NCBI GenBank assembly: GCA_015501605.1 | Contig: JADNRZ010000023.1 | Coordinates: 124,001 to 188,000 of the forward strand | From: Panaeolus papilionaceus | Taxonomy: Eukaryota; Basidiomycota; Agaricomycetes; Agaricales | Direction of reading: 5' to 3' | DNA length: 64,000 bases | Shown: in pieces, positions 23,348-34,019 of the stretch | How the letters are laid out: each line of letters opens with the position of its first letter | Numbering within the stretch: position 1 is the stretch's first letter | Made by a program: the position numbers and the translations under genes | Notes under the pieces: generated by a model | What the model was told of the DNA's origin: nothing | The model's input: only the letters and a program-made list of their open reading frames with translations | The model's database searches: none

Positions 23348-25862
23348 TTATTTGCGGAAGAACTTCTCGATGCCGGTTGGTTCCACCTTCCGCTTTTTTG
23401 TCTGTTTCGCTGCTGGCTTTTGAGCCGTCGATGCAACCTTGAAAGTCGCAGCACCCTCACGAGACAGATCTTGCGCAAAGTGAAAGTCCTCGTGCTCCAT
23501 CTGCAATTTGGCAAGGTGCGCTTGCACTTCGTCCTCAGCAAGTGCCAAATTAGGAAGATGAAGCGTCTTGCTACATCTGTTACATGTGTAGCATGGAGCA
23601 GAGCCCGTGGGTTGATTCTTGTTGCTGGTCTCATTGTCCGGTTGACGCTTCAACGACGAAGCTCCTGACGTATCCAAATGATCATCAAGCATTGCCTGAT
23701 GACTATTTTCAGCGTCGCTTGCCGCTCGGGTCCGTTTAGTTGAGGACGGCTTCAAGAATCCTTCTATCTTCTGCTGACCTTGCTCTGCGTGATCGATCCC
23801 GGTAAACGCAAGCTGAATACTGGATATCTTGAGGTTCGTATTTTTTCCGACGAGTTCTTTCCATAATTTATCACCCGCGGCTGCGATAATGTCCACTGTA
23901 ACTTCTCGGTGGAAAGGAAATGGTGATTGTTTCGAACGACCTGCCTCATAACCTATCAAATTAAATTTAGATATCTATTGTTGGAATAGGGGTGAAAACT
24001 GCTGCACACCTTTTCTGGCATGAAGAACAATTGTCTTAGGCCATAAGCTTGGGGAGCTTGTGCGAGCATCGTTTAAACGAAGTGCCAATTCAGCAGCGAG
24101 TACTCTGATCCAATGTTGACCCTCTGACCACTGCGTGATAGGTTTTGGTAAATTCTTCGACGCGAGCATGCTCTTGTTCAAAACGGATCCTTTATCTTTA
24201 ACTAATAAAAGGGCCGTCAGTGCGGCTCAACGTGGGTGTGCTATGGGATACATACCTTCATTGCGATCAATCCCCCTACATTCAATTCCAGGTGAGCAAT
24301 AATGGAATGGCAAGCGAGGAGATGAAACGAACCGTAACACCTCGTAGATCCAGATACTCTCTTCGCCAAATTTCGTTTGAAGTTCATCTATTTTTGAACT
24401 CAGTCGGGGACAACAATGATTGGCAGATATCCCAAACCTAAGGAAACCGGACTACAGAACAGTTAATTGAAAGGCTCCGCTAGGTCATGCCTCCATCACT
24501 CACAGCAGGTCTTCCACTGTCGTGGCGTTGAATTCCTTGGCTAAAGCATCACCGAGCTTTCCTCCGAGAAACCGGATCTTTGGAGGGCGTTAGAACAAGC
24601 CAGCAACGACGGGAAGTGTGAGAGGAGAACCTTCTGAAATTCCAATGGCTTCAGGTAATTGGGTATCGCTACGTTTCTCAAGATGCTCTGTATTGCCGGC
24701 GACAGGTTAAATAATGTATAAAAATGCTGATCATACAGTGACATACCTGGTTTTGTGGTTTTCGATAGGACGCTGTAAGCTGTAGTGGTAAAACGTCAAT
24801 TTTGCACCTGCAGGAGGATGTGTGGGCTTACCTTTGCAAGAAACTTGTTTCTCGCAATGCCCTGTATCATTTTTAACACGAGGTAATTCACGATTAAGTA
24901 CAGCAACGTACTGCTGAGGTAGTATATCCAAGCTGGACCCTTACAGCTTCCCGAGCGGCTTCCATCAGTTCAGCTGCTATTGAGAGAGCAACATCGTGCC
25001 AGGTGGTGGGAGGGTCCGCTGGAACCTCGATATCTGTCGGAACACACTCCGCAGCTTCCCCTGTCTTTGGCTCTGGGGGAGGCGGGTTCACAGGTATAAG
25101 ATTGCCCAAGCCAGTCCATAAAACAGGAGGTGGATCTGGGAGAGGGGTATCTGGCCCGCTTGCTGGAACTTCAGACAGATAGGGATACCGTTGAAGCATT
25201 ACTTCTCGGACAATTTTACTGAAGTCAAAGAATGCCTCGTCTATGGAAGCTTTCTCTGCGACAAAAAGCACCGCGTTAGTTACAGCGACGAATCGCATCG
25301 CATTGAGTTACCCACCGATTTCACAGCCAGGCAGTTGTTCTTTGAATAAAGCAGCTATTTTGAGACTTTCTTTCCTGTAATAATCTAAAGACACCTTTGA
25401 AATATTTAAGATGGCGATCCAGGAACTGAAGTGTATCCATACCTTATGTGTCTGAGTATCCACATTGTCCCAATAGCCTGGCTCTTTCTCGCCTTCCTTG
25501 TACGTTGCGACATGAACAACCTGTAGGTGCGGACATCTATTCAATGCATCCTTTTTCTTATCCATCCTCGAGACCCCGTACTTCCGAGCTGGGTAATTCA
25601 CAGCGATCAATGAATCCCACTGCAGTACAACTAATGGTGTTTCTTTGTCCACCCCAAGCCGCACCATCTCACATGCAGCATAGAAAGCATCACTGTCACA
25701 AAGCGCAACGACACGTAGAGGATCTCGGACTCCAAGGTTTTGGGAGAGCAGATGTTTGTATGTAATGACAGGGTTGAGATCGTCGAAATGATCATGTTCA
25801 ATTGCGGATGGTGGTGCTTTGGCTTTCCCTTTCCACGGGGTCTTGCGAGGTGACTCAGTCAT
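23348..25862 (-). CDS. rad30: DNA polymerase eta (Y family, Rad30)
   Basis: Translesion polymerase that bypasses UV photoproducts. Exons (minus): 25443-25862, 25316-25394, 24912-25255, 24832-24861, 24747-24779, 24631-24687, 24504-24577, 24333-24437, 24256-24275, 24010-24201, 23348-23952; 652 aa. Catalytic motifs: ALCDSDAFYAACE (first metal-binding Asp) and EKASIDEAFFDFS (Asp-Glu pair), then VNYPARKYGV, GIARNKFLAKLTASYRKPQN, IRFLGGKLG (HhH), YEVLRGIDR and the little-finger domain. The C-terminal part has a ubiquitin-binding zinc finger (CYTCNRC ... HEDFH) and two PCNA-interacting motifs: QQKIEGFL before the finger and GIEKFFRK at the very end. The insert between the catalytic blocks (PASGPDTPLPDPPPV...) is Pro-rich. 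Full-length and apparently intact. Confidence 0.95.
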
Positions 25863-26381
25863 TTAACTGCATGCAATATCAAATAGTTACGAGGCAAGGA
25901 GATGATGGATAGGTGATAATTATGTACCTAGAGATCGTATAGGTTAAAGCTTCGGAGGAAGAACGAAGGAAGAGGTTAAAGTTGTTTTTGTGGCAGTCCT
26001 CAGTGGAACACGGTCAGTAATGTCACGTGATGTCGCGACAAAGACAAGAGTCGGTGACGGTCCCATTAAGAAGGACGCGTTCATTATGTAATCGTTGGCC
26101 GATTCCCAACCTTTTAAAAGCGACGATGGCCATCCTACTCAGAGTCCATTCATCCCAATGCTGGGAAACTAAATTTGCTACAAGCATCTCCCGTTAGATT
26201 CAGAATGGGACGGGACTATTATACAGGTTCCCCCGTTGATGACTATTCAATGTAACCATCTCCCCGCACTGGAAATAATTGGCTCATAACAACCAACGCC
26301 GACTTATGAACGCGAAACAAGCCGCATCGTGATGTCAGGTCATGAGATATTTTTGGTCTTCACCGATAGGTGATTATCTGT
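25863..26381. promoter_or_regulatory. Divergent promoter region, Pol eta / F-box-like gene
   Basis: About 520 bp between two divergent starts. Position suggests shared regulatory DNA. No motif I can name with confidence. Confidence 0.35.
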
Positions 26382-28133
26382 ATGAAAGGATTAAATACCT
26401 GCCGCATGGCAGCCATTCGCACGATAAGCACGATGCTCAGCGGCTCGTTAATTCTCCCCACTTCAGCAATGTCTAGTATTTCTATAAGCGAATCCACCCA
26501 ATCTCAAGAAGATATACAACTGCCTTCCCTGAAACCCTTCGATGGACCTCTTATCGAACCACTGAAGACATCCCAGGAAGCTGCAAGCATCCAAGATATT
26601 CTGACCTGCATATGCCAGCACCTTCGGTTCTACATAGATGATCCACCAGATATTCGGTCAGAAGCTAGGGTATCTCTTCTGAGTGCCGCTTTGTCCTTCA
26701 GAACAATGCGCGAACCAGCTCTGAACGCTCTCTGGCATACATTACCCTCCATCACACCTCTCTTAAGCCTCCTGCCTTTCGTATCATACAATTCTGGCGA
26801 GTATGTGCGTACCGTTCCTCGCTCAATCTGCCTAATTAGTTGTGACTAAATCGAACGTATTAATGTTTTTCAGAGATTTGTTACTGGCAAGATAGCTTGG
26901 ACTCGTCTTGAACACCACGCTATTCGCGTTCGGGCTGTAGTACTAGAGAACGACCCACAGGAACGATCCATCTCTTCAACATTGCTTTCATACCTCGATA
27001 ACACCCATAAAAAGCCTCTGCTTCCAGGGATTCATACCTTCCAAATCCCATTTGGTGTCGATTTCAATAAAAGCTCCGTTTTTTCGATGATATCCTCCGA
27101 TTCCCTGAAAGTACTGAAGATCAGTACATCATCAGACTCCGATACAGAGTTCTCTGTTTCCCTGCTTCACTATGCCCAAGCCATGTGCCCGGGACTCTCA
27201 CAGGTGGAGATCACGGATGGAAAATCTTCTGACATTCTCCCTCCAATTGGGCAGATGAAGCTTCATCGCCTATCTTTACATATTCCACAGGCGATCCTGC
27301 CCTATTCAATTTTCACCACCAAGCTGGACCTCAACAGCTCATTAAAGCACCTCAAAATAGTGGCTGCGTCCGTCAAAAGCCCGACACGCAACAAAAAAGG
27401 GGATAATAAGGGCAAGACGACCAATTCGTCTACCAATTCTGCGCGACGGCCCTTTCGCAATCTAATCTCTCTCGAACTTAGGGGCAACATGGCCCCAGTT
27501 CTCGATTGGATCTTCGCCCGCGCAGTTAGCTTGACACACCTTTCTATGAACGTCAACTCTTTTAGTGGACTCGTGGGTTTACGGGGCTTACCCAGTTTAA
27601 TCTGTCTGCAAATTCACGACGGCATGGGCAGTAATATGCCCTTGTTCGACCTAACACGATTCATGAGCGCTGACTTTGCTCCTGCAATTGAGCAGATCAT
27701 CTTTGCTCCGGATATCATCGTCTCCACATTGACAGACTTAAACCTGGAACATATGGCGACTTCGTGGCCAAGGCTCAAAACGGTGAAGTTCCCCTTGTAT
27801 ATCAACGATGGTGCATGCCCCACCACCGACGGCCTTATATCTCTTGCGACACATTGCTCGGACCTGGAGGTGTTGTCCTTACCACTTCAGTTTATTTTGG
27901 CACCCACAAGCACCACCACTGCGCGTTCTAACTTGAAACACCTACTCATTAACACCGGAGGAGATCCAGGACCACCCCTCCTAAGTAGCACCATCTCCCT
28001 CGCGCGCACTTTTTATCGCTACTTTCCCAAACTCAAAACATTCAACACATACGGACCCTGTTCAGAAAACACCACGGAGACTTGCAAGTCCATTCAAGAA
28101 CTCCTTTATTTCTTACGAGACGTGTCAACTTGA
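26382..28133 (+). CDS. F-box/LRR-like protein
   Basis: Resembles the large Agaricomycete class of F-box proteins with degenerate leucine-rich repeats, which act as substrate adaptors of SCF ubiquitin ligases. Exons 26382-26804 and 26874-28133. The first exon contains a helical F-box-like stretch (IQDILTCICQHLRFYI ... EPALNALWHTLPSI). The second exon has irregular LRR-type segments: LKVLKISTSSDSD, LKHLKIVAAS, FRNLISLELRGNM, LTHLSMNVN, LPSLICLQIHD, WPRLKTVKFPLYI, LEVLSLPLQF, LKHLLINTGGD. Start uncertain: in-frame ATGs at 26382 and downstream before MSSISISES are all possible. No TM segment. Substrate unknown. Confidence 0.68.
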
Positions 28134-30961
28134 ATGTATAAACCAATACATCCTCCCAGTTGTCATGACATAACATGAAACAAATCAACGATAATTCATA
28201 ATGCTGACTTTGAGCTTGTCGGATTTTACTTTCGTATTGGATAGTAGTAAATCATTTGTTAGATGAGTGGCGGGATGCGACTGATTGAAAGAAATACCCC
28301 TTTGCATGTAACTCCGCTGTCAGACCGTTACAGTGATGATGAGTCGTCTATGGTTTAATACACCATCTTAAGCTATTCTCAACCCATACTTATTTGTAGG
28401 TTCATGAGTCCGCTTTGATGGCTAAATTGTCCCTTGCATAGCTTGTGTAGTATCTATTTTAAGCGCCCGTCGCTCTAATCCCATCAATCCCAGCCAAAAA
28501 TAGAACTGTCGTCCTTATCCGCTAAACCATGTAACTCATACACATTCTGCCACATAAAGTCCATATCAACTTGAATCAAGTATTCTTGGACTTTTGTTTA
28601 AATGCCCGAACCACAGATCCGAGTAAAATTAGACAGTGCATCAACCGTGGCGTCAGTGATAGATATATCAGAAGAACCAGTGGATCTAGTGAGGACCAAA
28701 CAATTACGCGTTTCATACTTAAAAACCGTAGCTACACTTACATATATGGGTATATCAAACTCAAGAGACATGATATGCAGCATGGTGCGGCCTGTCAACC
28801 GCTCTCTGACTTGACGGTTGATTATGACTTACAAGTTAGGCCATCGACGCACACGACCGACAACTGAGGACCGCCCTGATCTGAGCTCGAACACCTGTGT
28901 TAAGAGACCCAAGCTCTTATAACTAGATTGTTACTGATAAGAGGGCCATCTTTTATTGCTACATCATACTGTTCTTTATTGTTTGCATTGCACGACTGTA
29001 GATTTGAACAGGTTTGCTAGCGCTGATTTTGTCTGGCTTTTGTGAGAATAGTGGCCCTTTTTAGTACAGGATGCTCGGTTGACGATGGGCGGTTTAAATG
29101 TTTAAGCCCCGAGTGTGGATTACAGCTTCCATAGCCTACTAAGAGGCGAACCTGAAGCAAGCGAGCGAAGTATCATTTCACGACAGATATTGCCAGCTGC
29201 AACAAATTGTAGCCAAAGCACCTGGTAGTATAGTTATATTTAATTAATCTTCATAATCACCAACCAAATATCATGCACGCGTCCATTACTACGTTTTCAA
29301 ACAATCGAGAAATACTCCTCGAGTCGCCTCGCCTCGTCGGAGTTTGAACGTCAATTTACAAACCAAAAATGGAAAACATCGCTTTTAAATTTGGCATCGA
29401 CGTCGCGAGCCGTCGCGTCTCGTTCTCAAGAGTGACAGGAATTGACTGATAAACAACATTCTCGAGTGACAAGGGCTTCAGGGTGGTGGTCTCCTTCAGC
29501 ATAAACAGAGGCGTCGTTACGCAAAGGCTAAATATTCACAGGAACGATGCAGCGTCATTGAGTCTGTCTCCACGATGACCTGCAGGTCTATACAGTCCAT
29601 AGGTGAATTTTCCCCAATATTTCAATACCACGTTCCGGGATGTAGTCCGTTGCTAAGAGCATTCCAGGAGGAAAGACTAGGTTGAGATATAGCTGTATTT
29701 CCAGGAACGCAACCTTGCAAGGAATATGTATCAACTCGAGTATCATCCACATGGTCACTCGGGCGTTGAAACAAACGAGGAGTCTAGGGCCCAATCTGTC
29801 TTGTGTGGTTTGATCCATCATTCGTCCTTCACAGCGGCGCAACCAGTTTCAAGCTGTCGAGCGACGAGCGTGGGTCTGTAAGTCTGTTGAAGGATTGTGG
29901 ATTTATATACCGAGTTGCCGATTGCTATGACGGGACGAGTCAATTCGGTCTACAATCAGAATTTTCAGACCAGGTTGCATCAGCATAGTTGGTCATGAGG
30001 ATTCCTTCCCCTTTACTTGCAGCATTTGAAATTTGTGATGCTGCCGTTGCGTATGTTATTATTCTTTAAACTGTTGGCTTTTTTCAACCTTTGTGCTGTG
30101 TAGGGTCTTCGCATGCTTTGCAAACAGGCGTTTCCTGTGTCCTTCACTCTGGAACGAAACGAAGGGAGGTGCTTTCGATGTAACGAAAACTTTGGATCGC
30201 GCTCACGAGCTTTTTTCTCTAGGTCACAAGTTGTATGTAATGTCAAGGCACAGTTATCGTTCAGCACAAACTCACGATACTTATCCTGGTTCACATGAAA
30301 CCCTTAGTGCAACAGAGGCGTGTTGGAGACATGACGATTTTGGTACCCGACATCCGAAGGGTTTTTCAGACTTTTTATCTCTCTTGAAGCGCAACAGAGT
30401 CTTGTTGACTTCGGGTTTTGGTTGCTTGTTTTGTCGACAGCAAGGCGAATATAAGCATGTATTGCGGCTCTTAATCTGACATGAATTTATACGGTCTACC
30501 CCACACTTTCCCCGAGTGGTGGTCATTCTGTTTCACGGAAAGCGAAGAATCTCCGACCTGGACCTCAGCCGGTGGAGTGCCGCAGGAATTCGGCAATTTC
30601 CCATGTTGGTGGCGGTTGATGGAGGTGAAGACCCATGCGACCATGATGACAATTCCTGACAGGTACAAACTCGATTAAAGGCTTGCGTTGGCTTGAGCGC
30701 GGAAAACATGGAAGATACCCACGGCCGCAATAAAACCTGGGCCGTCAAATGCGCCGTATCTAGCAAGACAGATCGCAGAGTTGGGCACGGGGAGAAAGGG
30801 GCTTAGATCCCCACCCTGATTCCCCATATTGACCTCAACCCTTAAGATGAAATTCATCCGGCAGCCTTTGCATTCCCAATCCCTCTCCCACTTCCCCGTT
30901 CTGCCACCCTTCCCTCTTATCTCGTTCAGTTTTTACTGGTCGACCAAACTCATTTGGTGCA
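28134..30961. other. Long gene-free stretch
   Basis: 2.8 kb without a frame that I can support. Open frames at 28571-28867, 29588-29842, 30013-30298 and 30481-30766 overlap each other on both strands and show no motif or splice-consistent extension. No terminal repeats, transposase motif or tRNA was found. The last ~60 bp are pyrimidine-rich and form the promoter of the sugar transporter. Confidence 0.5.
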
Positions 30962-33315
30962 ATGGTAGAGGTTAGCGCTGGGCAATGGTCGATTATCGAC
31001 TATATTCACAGAGGTCACTGGTGGCAGAATCGGGGTACGCTTGGTGGCTGAGTTTAAACGTTGGTTCAATCGAAACTCATATTTTTATTACAGGTATCCT
31101 TACGCTGAACTTATTCCTGATAATCCCCCTGTTGACATCGGTGGCCAATGGCCTTGATTCGTCTCTTGTAAATGGTCAATACGCTGGTTTCGACTACGTC
31201 TACTACGTGTTCTCACCCCTCCAAACAGGTTTACAAATCCTTCCCGACTGGAAAAATTACTTCAACGATCCCCAAGGGAAGGCCCTGGGTATGTCACGTT
31301 TACCTTCGAGACACACGCGCTTTAACATGATCTTTAGGGCTCCTCATTTCCGCTCAGTTTCTAGGCAATCTTATAGGGCTTCCATTTACACCCTTTGTTT
31401 CCGACAAATTTGGTCGTAGATTTGCGTTGTTCTGGGGAGGGGTGGTGATGCTGATCGGTGTTGCCTTGCAATCTGCTGCATGGAATGTTCCCGTGTTCAC
31501 AGGCGCGAGGTTTATCGGTGAGTCGCGCGTAACCTCCAATACTTTACCCAACCTGACACGAACAAGTTGGCTTTGGTTTATCATTCTGCCAGAATGCTGC
31601 ACCTTTGCTGCTAATTGAGTTAGCATATCCCACACAGGTATGTCAACGCGTCTATTTTGGTCAATAGTCTCCACAAAGACCTGTCATACTTATACTTCCG
31701 TTGAATTAGCGTGGCAGAATCACCTCTATGTTCAATTCTTGCTGGTACTTTGGAAGCATCATATCAGCTTGGGTACGTTATCTAAGCACGCGCAGTTCAT
31801 GACGACTTGTAATTTTCCTTCTAATCCCCGAAATTCTATCTAGGTCTGCTATGGAGCTCTTACTCATGCGGGTGGAACACAATGGTCATGGAGAATACCG
31901 ACGCTCATGCAAGCAATCTGCCCCGTCATCCAACTCTTCATCGTCTGGTTCGTGCCCGAGTCACCTCGCTGGCTTGTCTCCAAGGGCATGGTATGGCTGA
32001 ATTTCTCTGAATTTTGAGTCCTCGAAGCTTACGCCAACACGCTTGCAGGAAAGCAGAGCCGCTCAAATTCTTGCGAAATATCACGCACATGGAAGTGACG
32101 AGAGAGACCCACTCGTCGTCTTCGAAATGGCTCAAATCCGCCACGCGATTCGAATGGAAGAGGAGATCAACAGGAGCACTTCCTACTGGTCTCTTTTCAG
32201 CACCCCAGGAAACCGAAAACGCATGCGCATCATCTTGGGCATTGCTGTCTTCTCCCAGTGGAGGTCAGTGAACTGAAATTCACCTAATGTTCCATCTCAC
32301 TCACTCCCACCGCTTATAGTGGGAATGGGCTAGTCTCCTACTACATCGAAACTGTTTTGAAAATCGTGGGCATCGACTCCCCAGAGAAACAATCGATCAT
32401 CAACGGTTGCTTGCAGGTAAGCTGATAATTATACGAACTATACGAACCGGCGTCTAATACCGGGTGTTAGGTGTTTAACTTTGTTATTGCCATCGGCGCA
32501 GCAATGCTTGTTGATGTTGCGGGACGTCGACCCCTATTCATCATCTCGAACTCAGGCATGCTACTCAGTAAGTATTCCGCCTATCGATGTCAAATCCAAT
32601 TTACCAAAGTCCTTGATCAGCTTTCTGTAGCTGGACTGTTACAACTGCCTTGTATCGAGAACTTCACAACGTCACCGCTGCTCGCGTGACCATCCCACTC
32701 ATTTTCCTCTTTTACTTTTTCTATGACCTCGCGTATACCCCTATGTTGGTCGCATACGCTCTCGAGATTCTTCCTTTCCGCATTCGAGCGAAAGGATTTG
32801 CTGTTATGGTATGGGTCTCCTTGCGGCAACAATGGGAAGAGTTCCTAACTGTTCTGCTCACTTGTTCAGAACCTGACCATTATGGCAACAATCGCATTCA
32901 ACCAATTCGTTAACCCCTGGGCACTGAAAGCCATCAGCTGGTGGTATTACATTGTCTACTGCGGCTGGCTTATCTTTGAATTACTCTTCGTTATCTTCTT
33001 CATTGTTGAAACTAAAGGTAGGATTGGACCCGCTTTCATAACTCAGAAAACTCTAACCGCATTTCCTCAGGTCGAACACTAGAAGAAACATCAGCCTTGT
33101 TCGATGGCGATGAGCAACCTCACGATCTTGTCACCATGGGTGGTGAAGCAGCCTCCATGACCATGAGAATGAGCCGAGGAATCGTTCTGACGGCAGACCA
33201 CGATGAGTCGGGACACGATGAGCGGGAAAAGAATGAGTACTACGAGATGAAAAAACGATACAGGGACTCAGACATAACGGCTTCATCAACGGATGTCCAC
33301 GCCCGAGCCCTATGA
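30962..33315 (+). CDS. MFS sugar transporter (hexose/lactose permease type)
   Basis: Twelve-TM proton-symport sugar uptake protein of the plasma membrane. Exons: 30962-31034, 31094-31174, 31229-31288, 31338-31517, 31567-31637, 31710-31772, 31844-31990, 32049-32263, 32320-32416, 32471-32567, 32621-32808, 32870-33017, 33071-33315; 554 aa. Signatures: NGLDSSLVNGLQILPDW, FVSDKFGRR, GARFIVGFGLSF, LLIELAYPTQRGRITSMFNS, FVPESPRWLVSKG, FSQWSGNGLVSYYIETVL, DVAGRRPLF, ALEILPFRIRAKG, FNQFVNPWAL and ETKGRTLEE, i.e. the standard sugar porter set. The cytosolic C-terminus is acidic and Met/Glu rich. It converges on the alpha-amylase gene. Substrate most likely a hexose or disaccharide. Confidence 0.93.
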
Positions 33316-34019
33316 ACTAACAATGTTTCTCATGGACTCTCATGGACTCTCCTCCCTATCATTCATCATTCCGTGTACTCTATCGATGTACCATCCACGA
33401 TCATTACCAGCTTTATTCTATCCCACCCAGTCTAACCGTAATCTCACCACCAGCTATCCTCAGGTCACCTTGTTTGTATGTATATTTTAGATGTATGCCT
33501 TATTCAGAGTCAGGGCGTTTTGTACGAAGGTTTCGAATACCCAACGGGAACTTATTTTATAACGATTTGTCTCCGTGGTTGATGTTGAGGACAGATACAA
33601 CTCAGAATATCTTCGAACATTTCATGGCTCAGACATTGATAACGGTCACAAGTTACAAAAAATATCATTGCGCAATGACCAAGACTTTCGTGTTTCCATA
33701 GCAGACCTTCAAACACTTGGAGCAAACGAAGGGCTACGAAGACGTGTCCACAGCCCGATCGTGGGTTATGATATGTACGCCGGCGAACAGAACGGATTGC
33801 CCAGATGTAGGACTGATAAACCGGTGAGAACAGACAGGTGCCTTCCAATCTGCAGAGTTCGACGCGAAATGATCGTAACAAGACTCCTGATATTGTGTGA
33901 GGGGCATTCTGATCAAAATGCATTTCACAAAGCATGACTTGAGTGTTAGAGACTACCTCGCTCAACAACGTAATCAATAAATTTCGACCCAAGCCTCGTC
34001 CTAGATCGGCCCCTTTCCC
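33316..34019. other. Convergent 3' region, transporter / amylase
   Basis: About 700 bp between two stop codons. Opposing open frames at 33552-33992 (minus) and 33575-33937 (plus) overlap, lack motifs and are probably chance. Holds both 3' UTRs. Confidence 0.45.

Noticed and set aside
30093..30479. 128-aa plus-strand frame
   Set aside because: Cys/Arg/His-rich random-looking product, no motif, overlapping antisense frames of similar length.
30950..30985. tRNA D-arm-like sequence TGGTGCAATGGTAGAGGTTAGCGC
   Set aside because: No acceptor stem, anticodon loop or T-arm follows, and the ATG inside it begins the in-frame first exon of the sugar transporter.
33552..33992. Opposing open frames of 146 and 120 aa
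   Set aside because: They overlap on opposite strands, lack motifs and fall in the convergent 3' UTR region.
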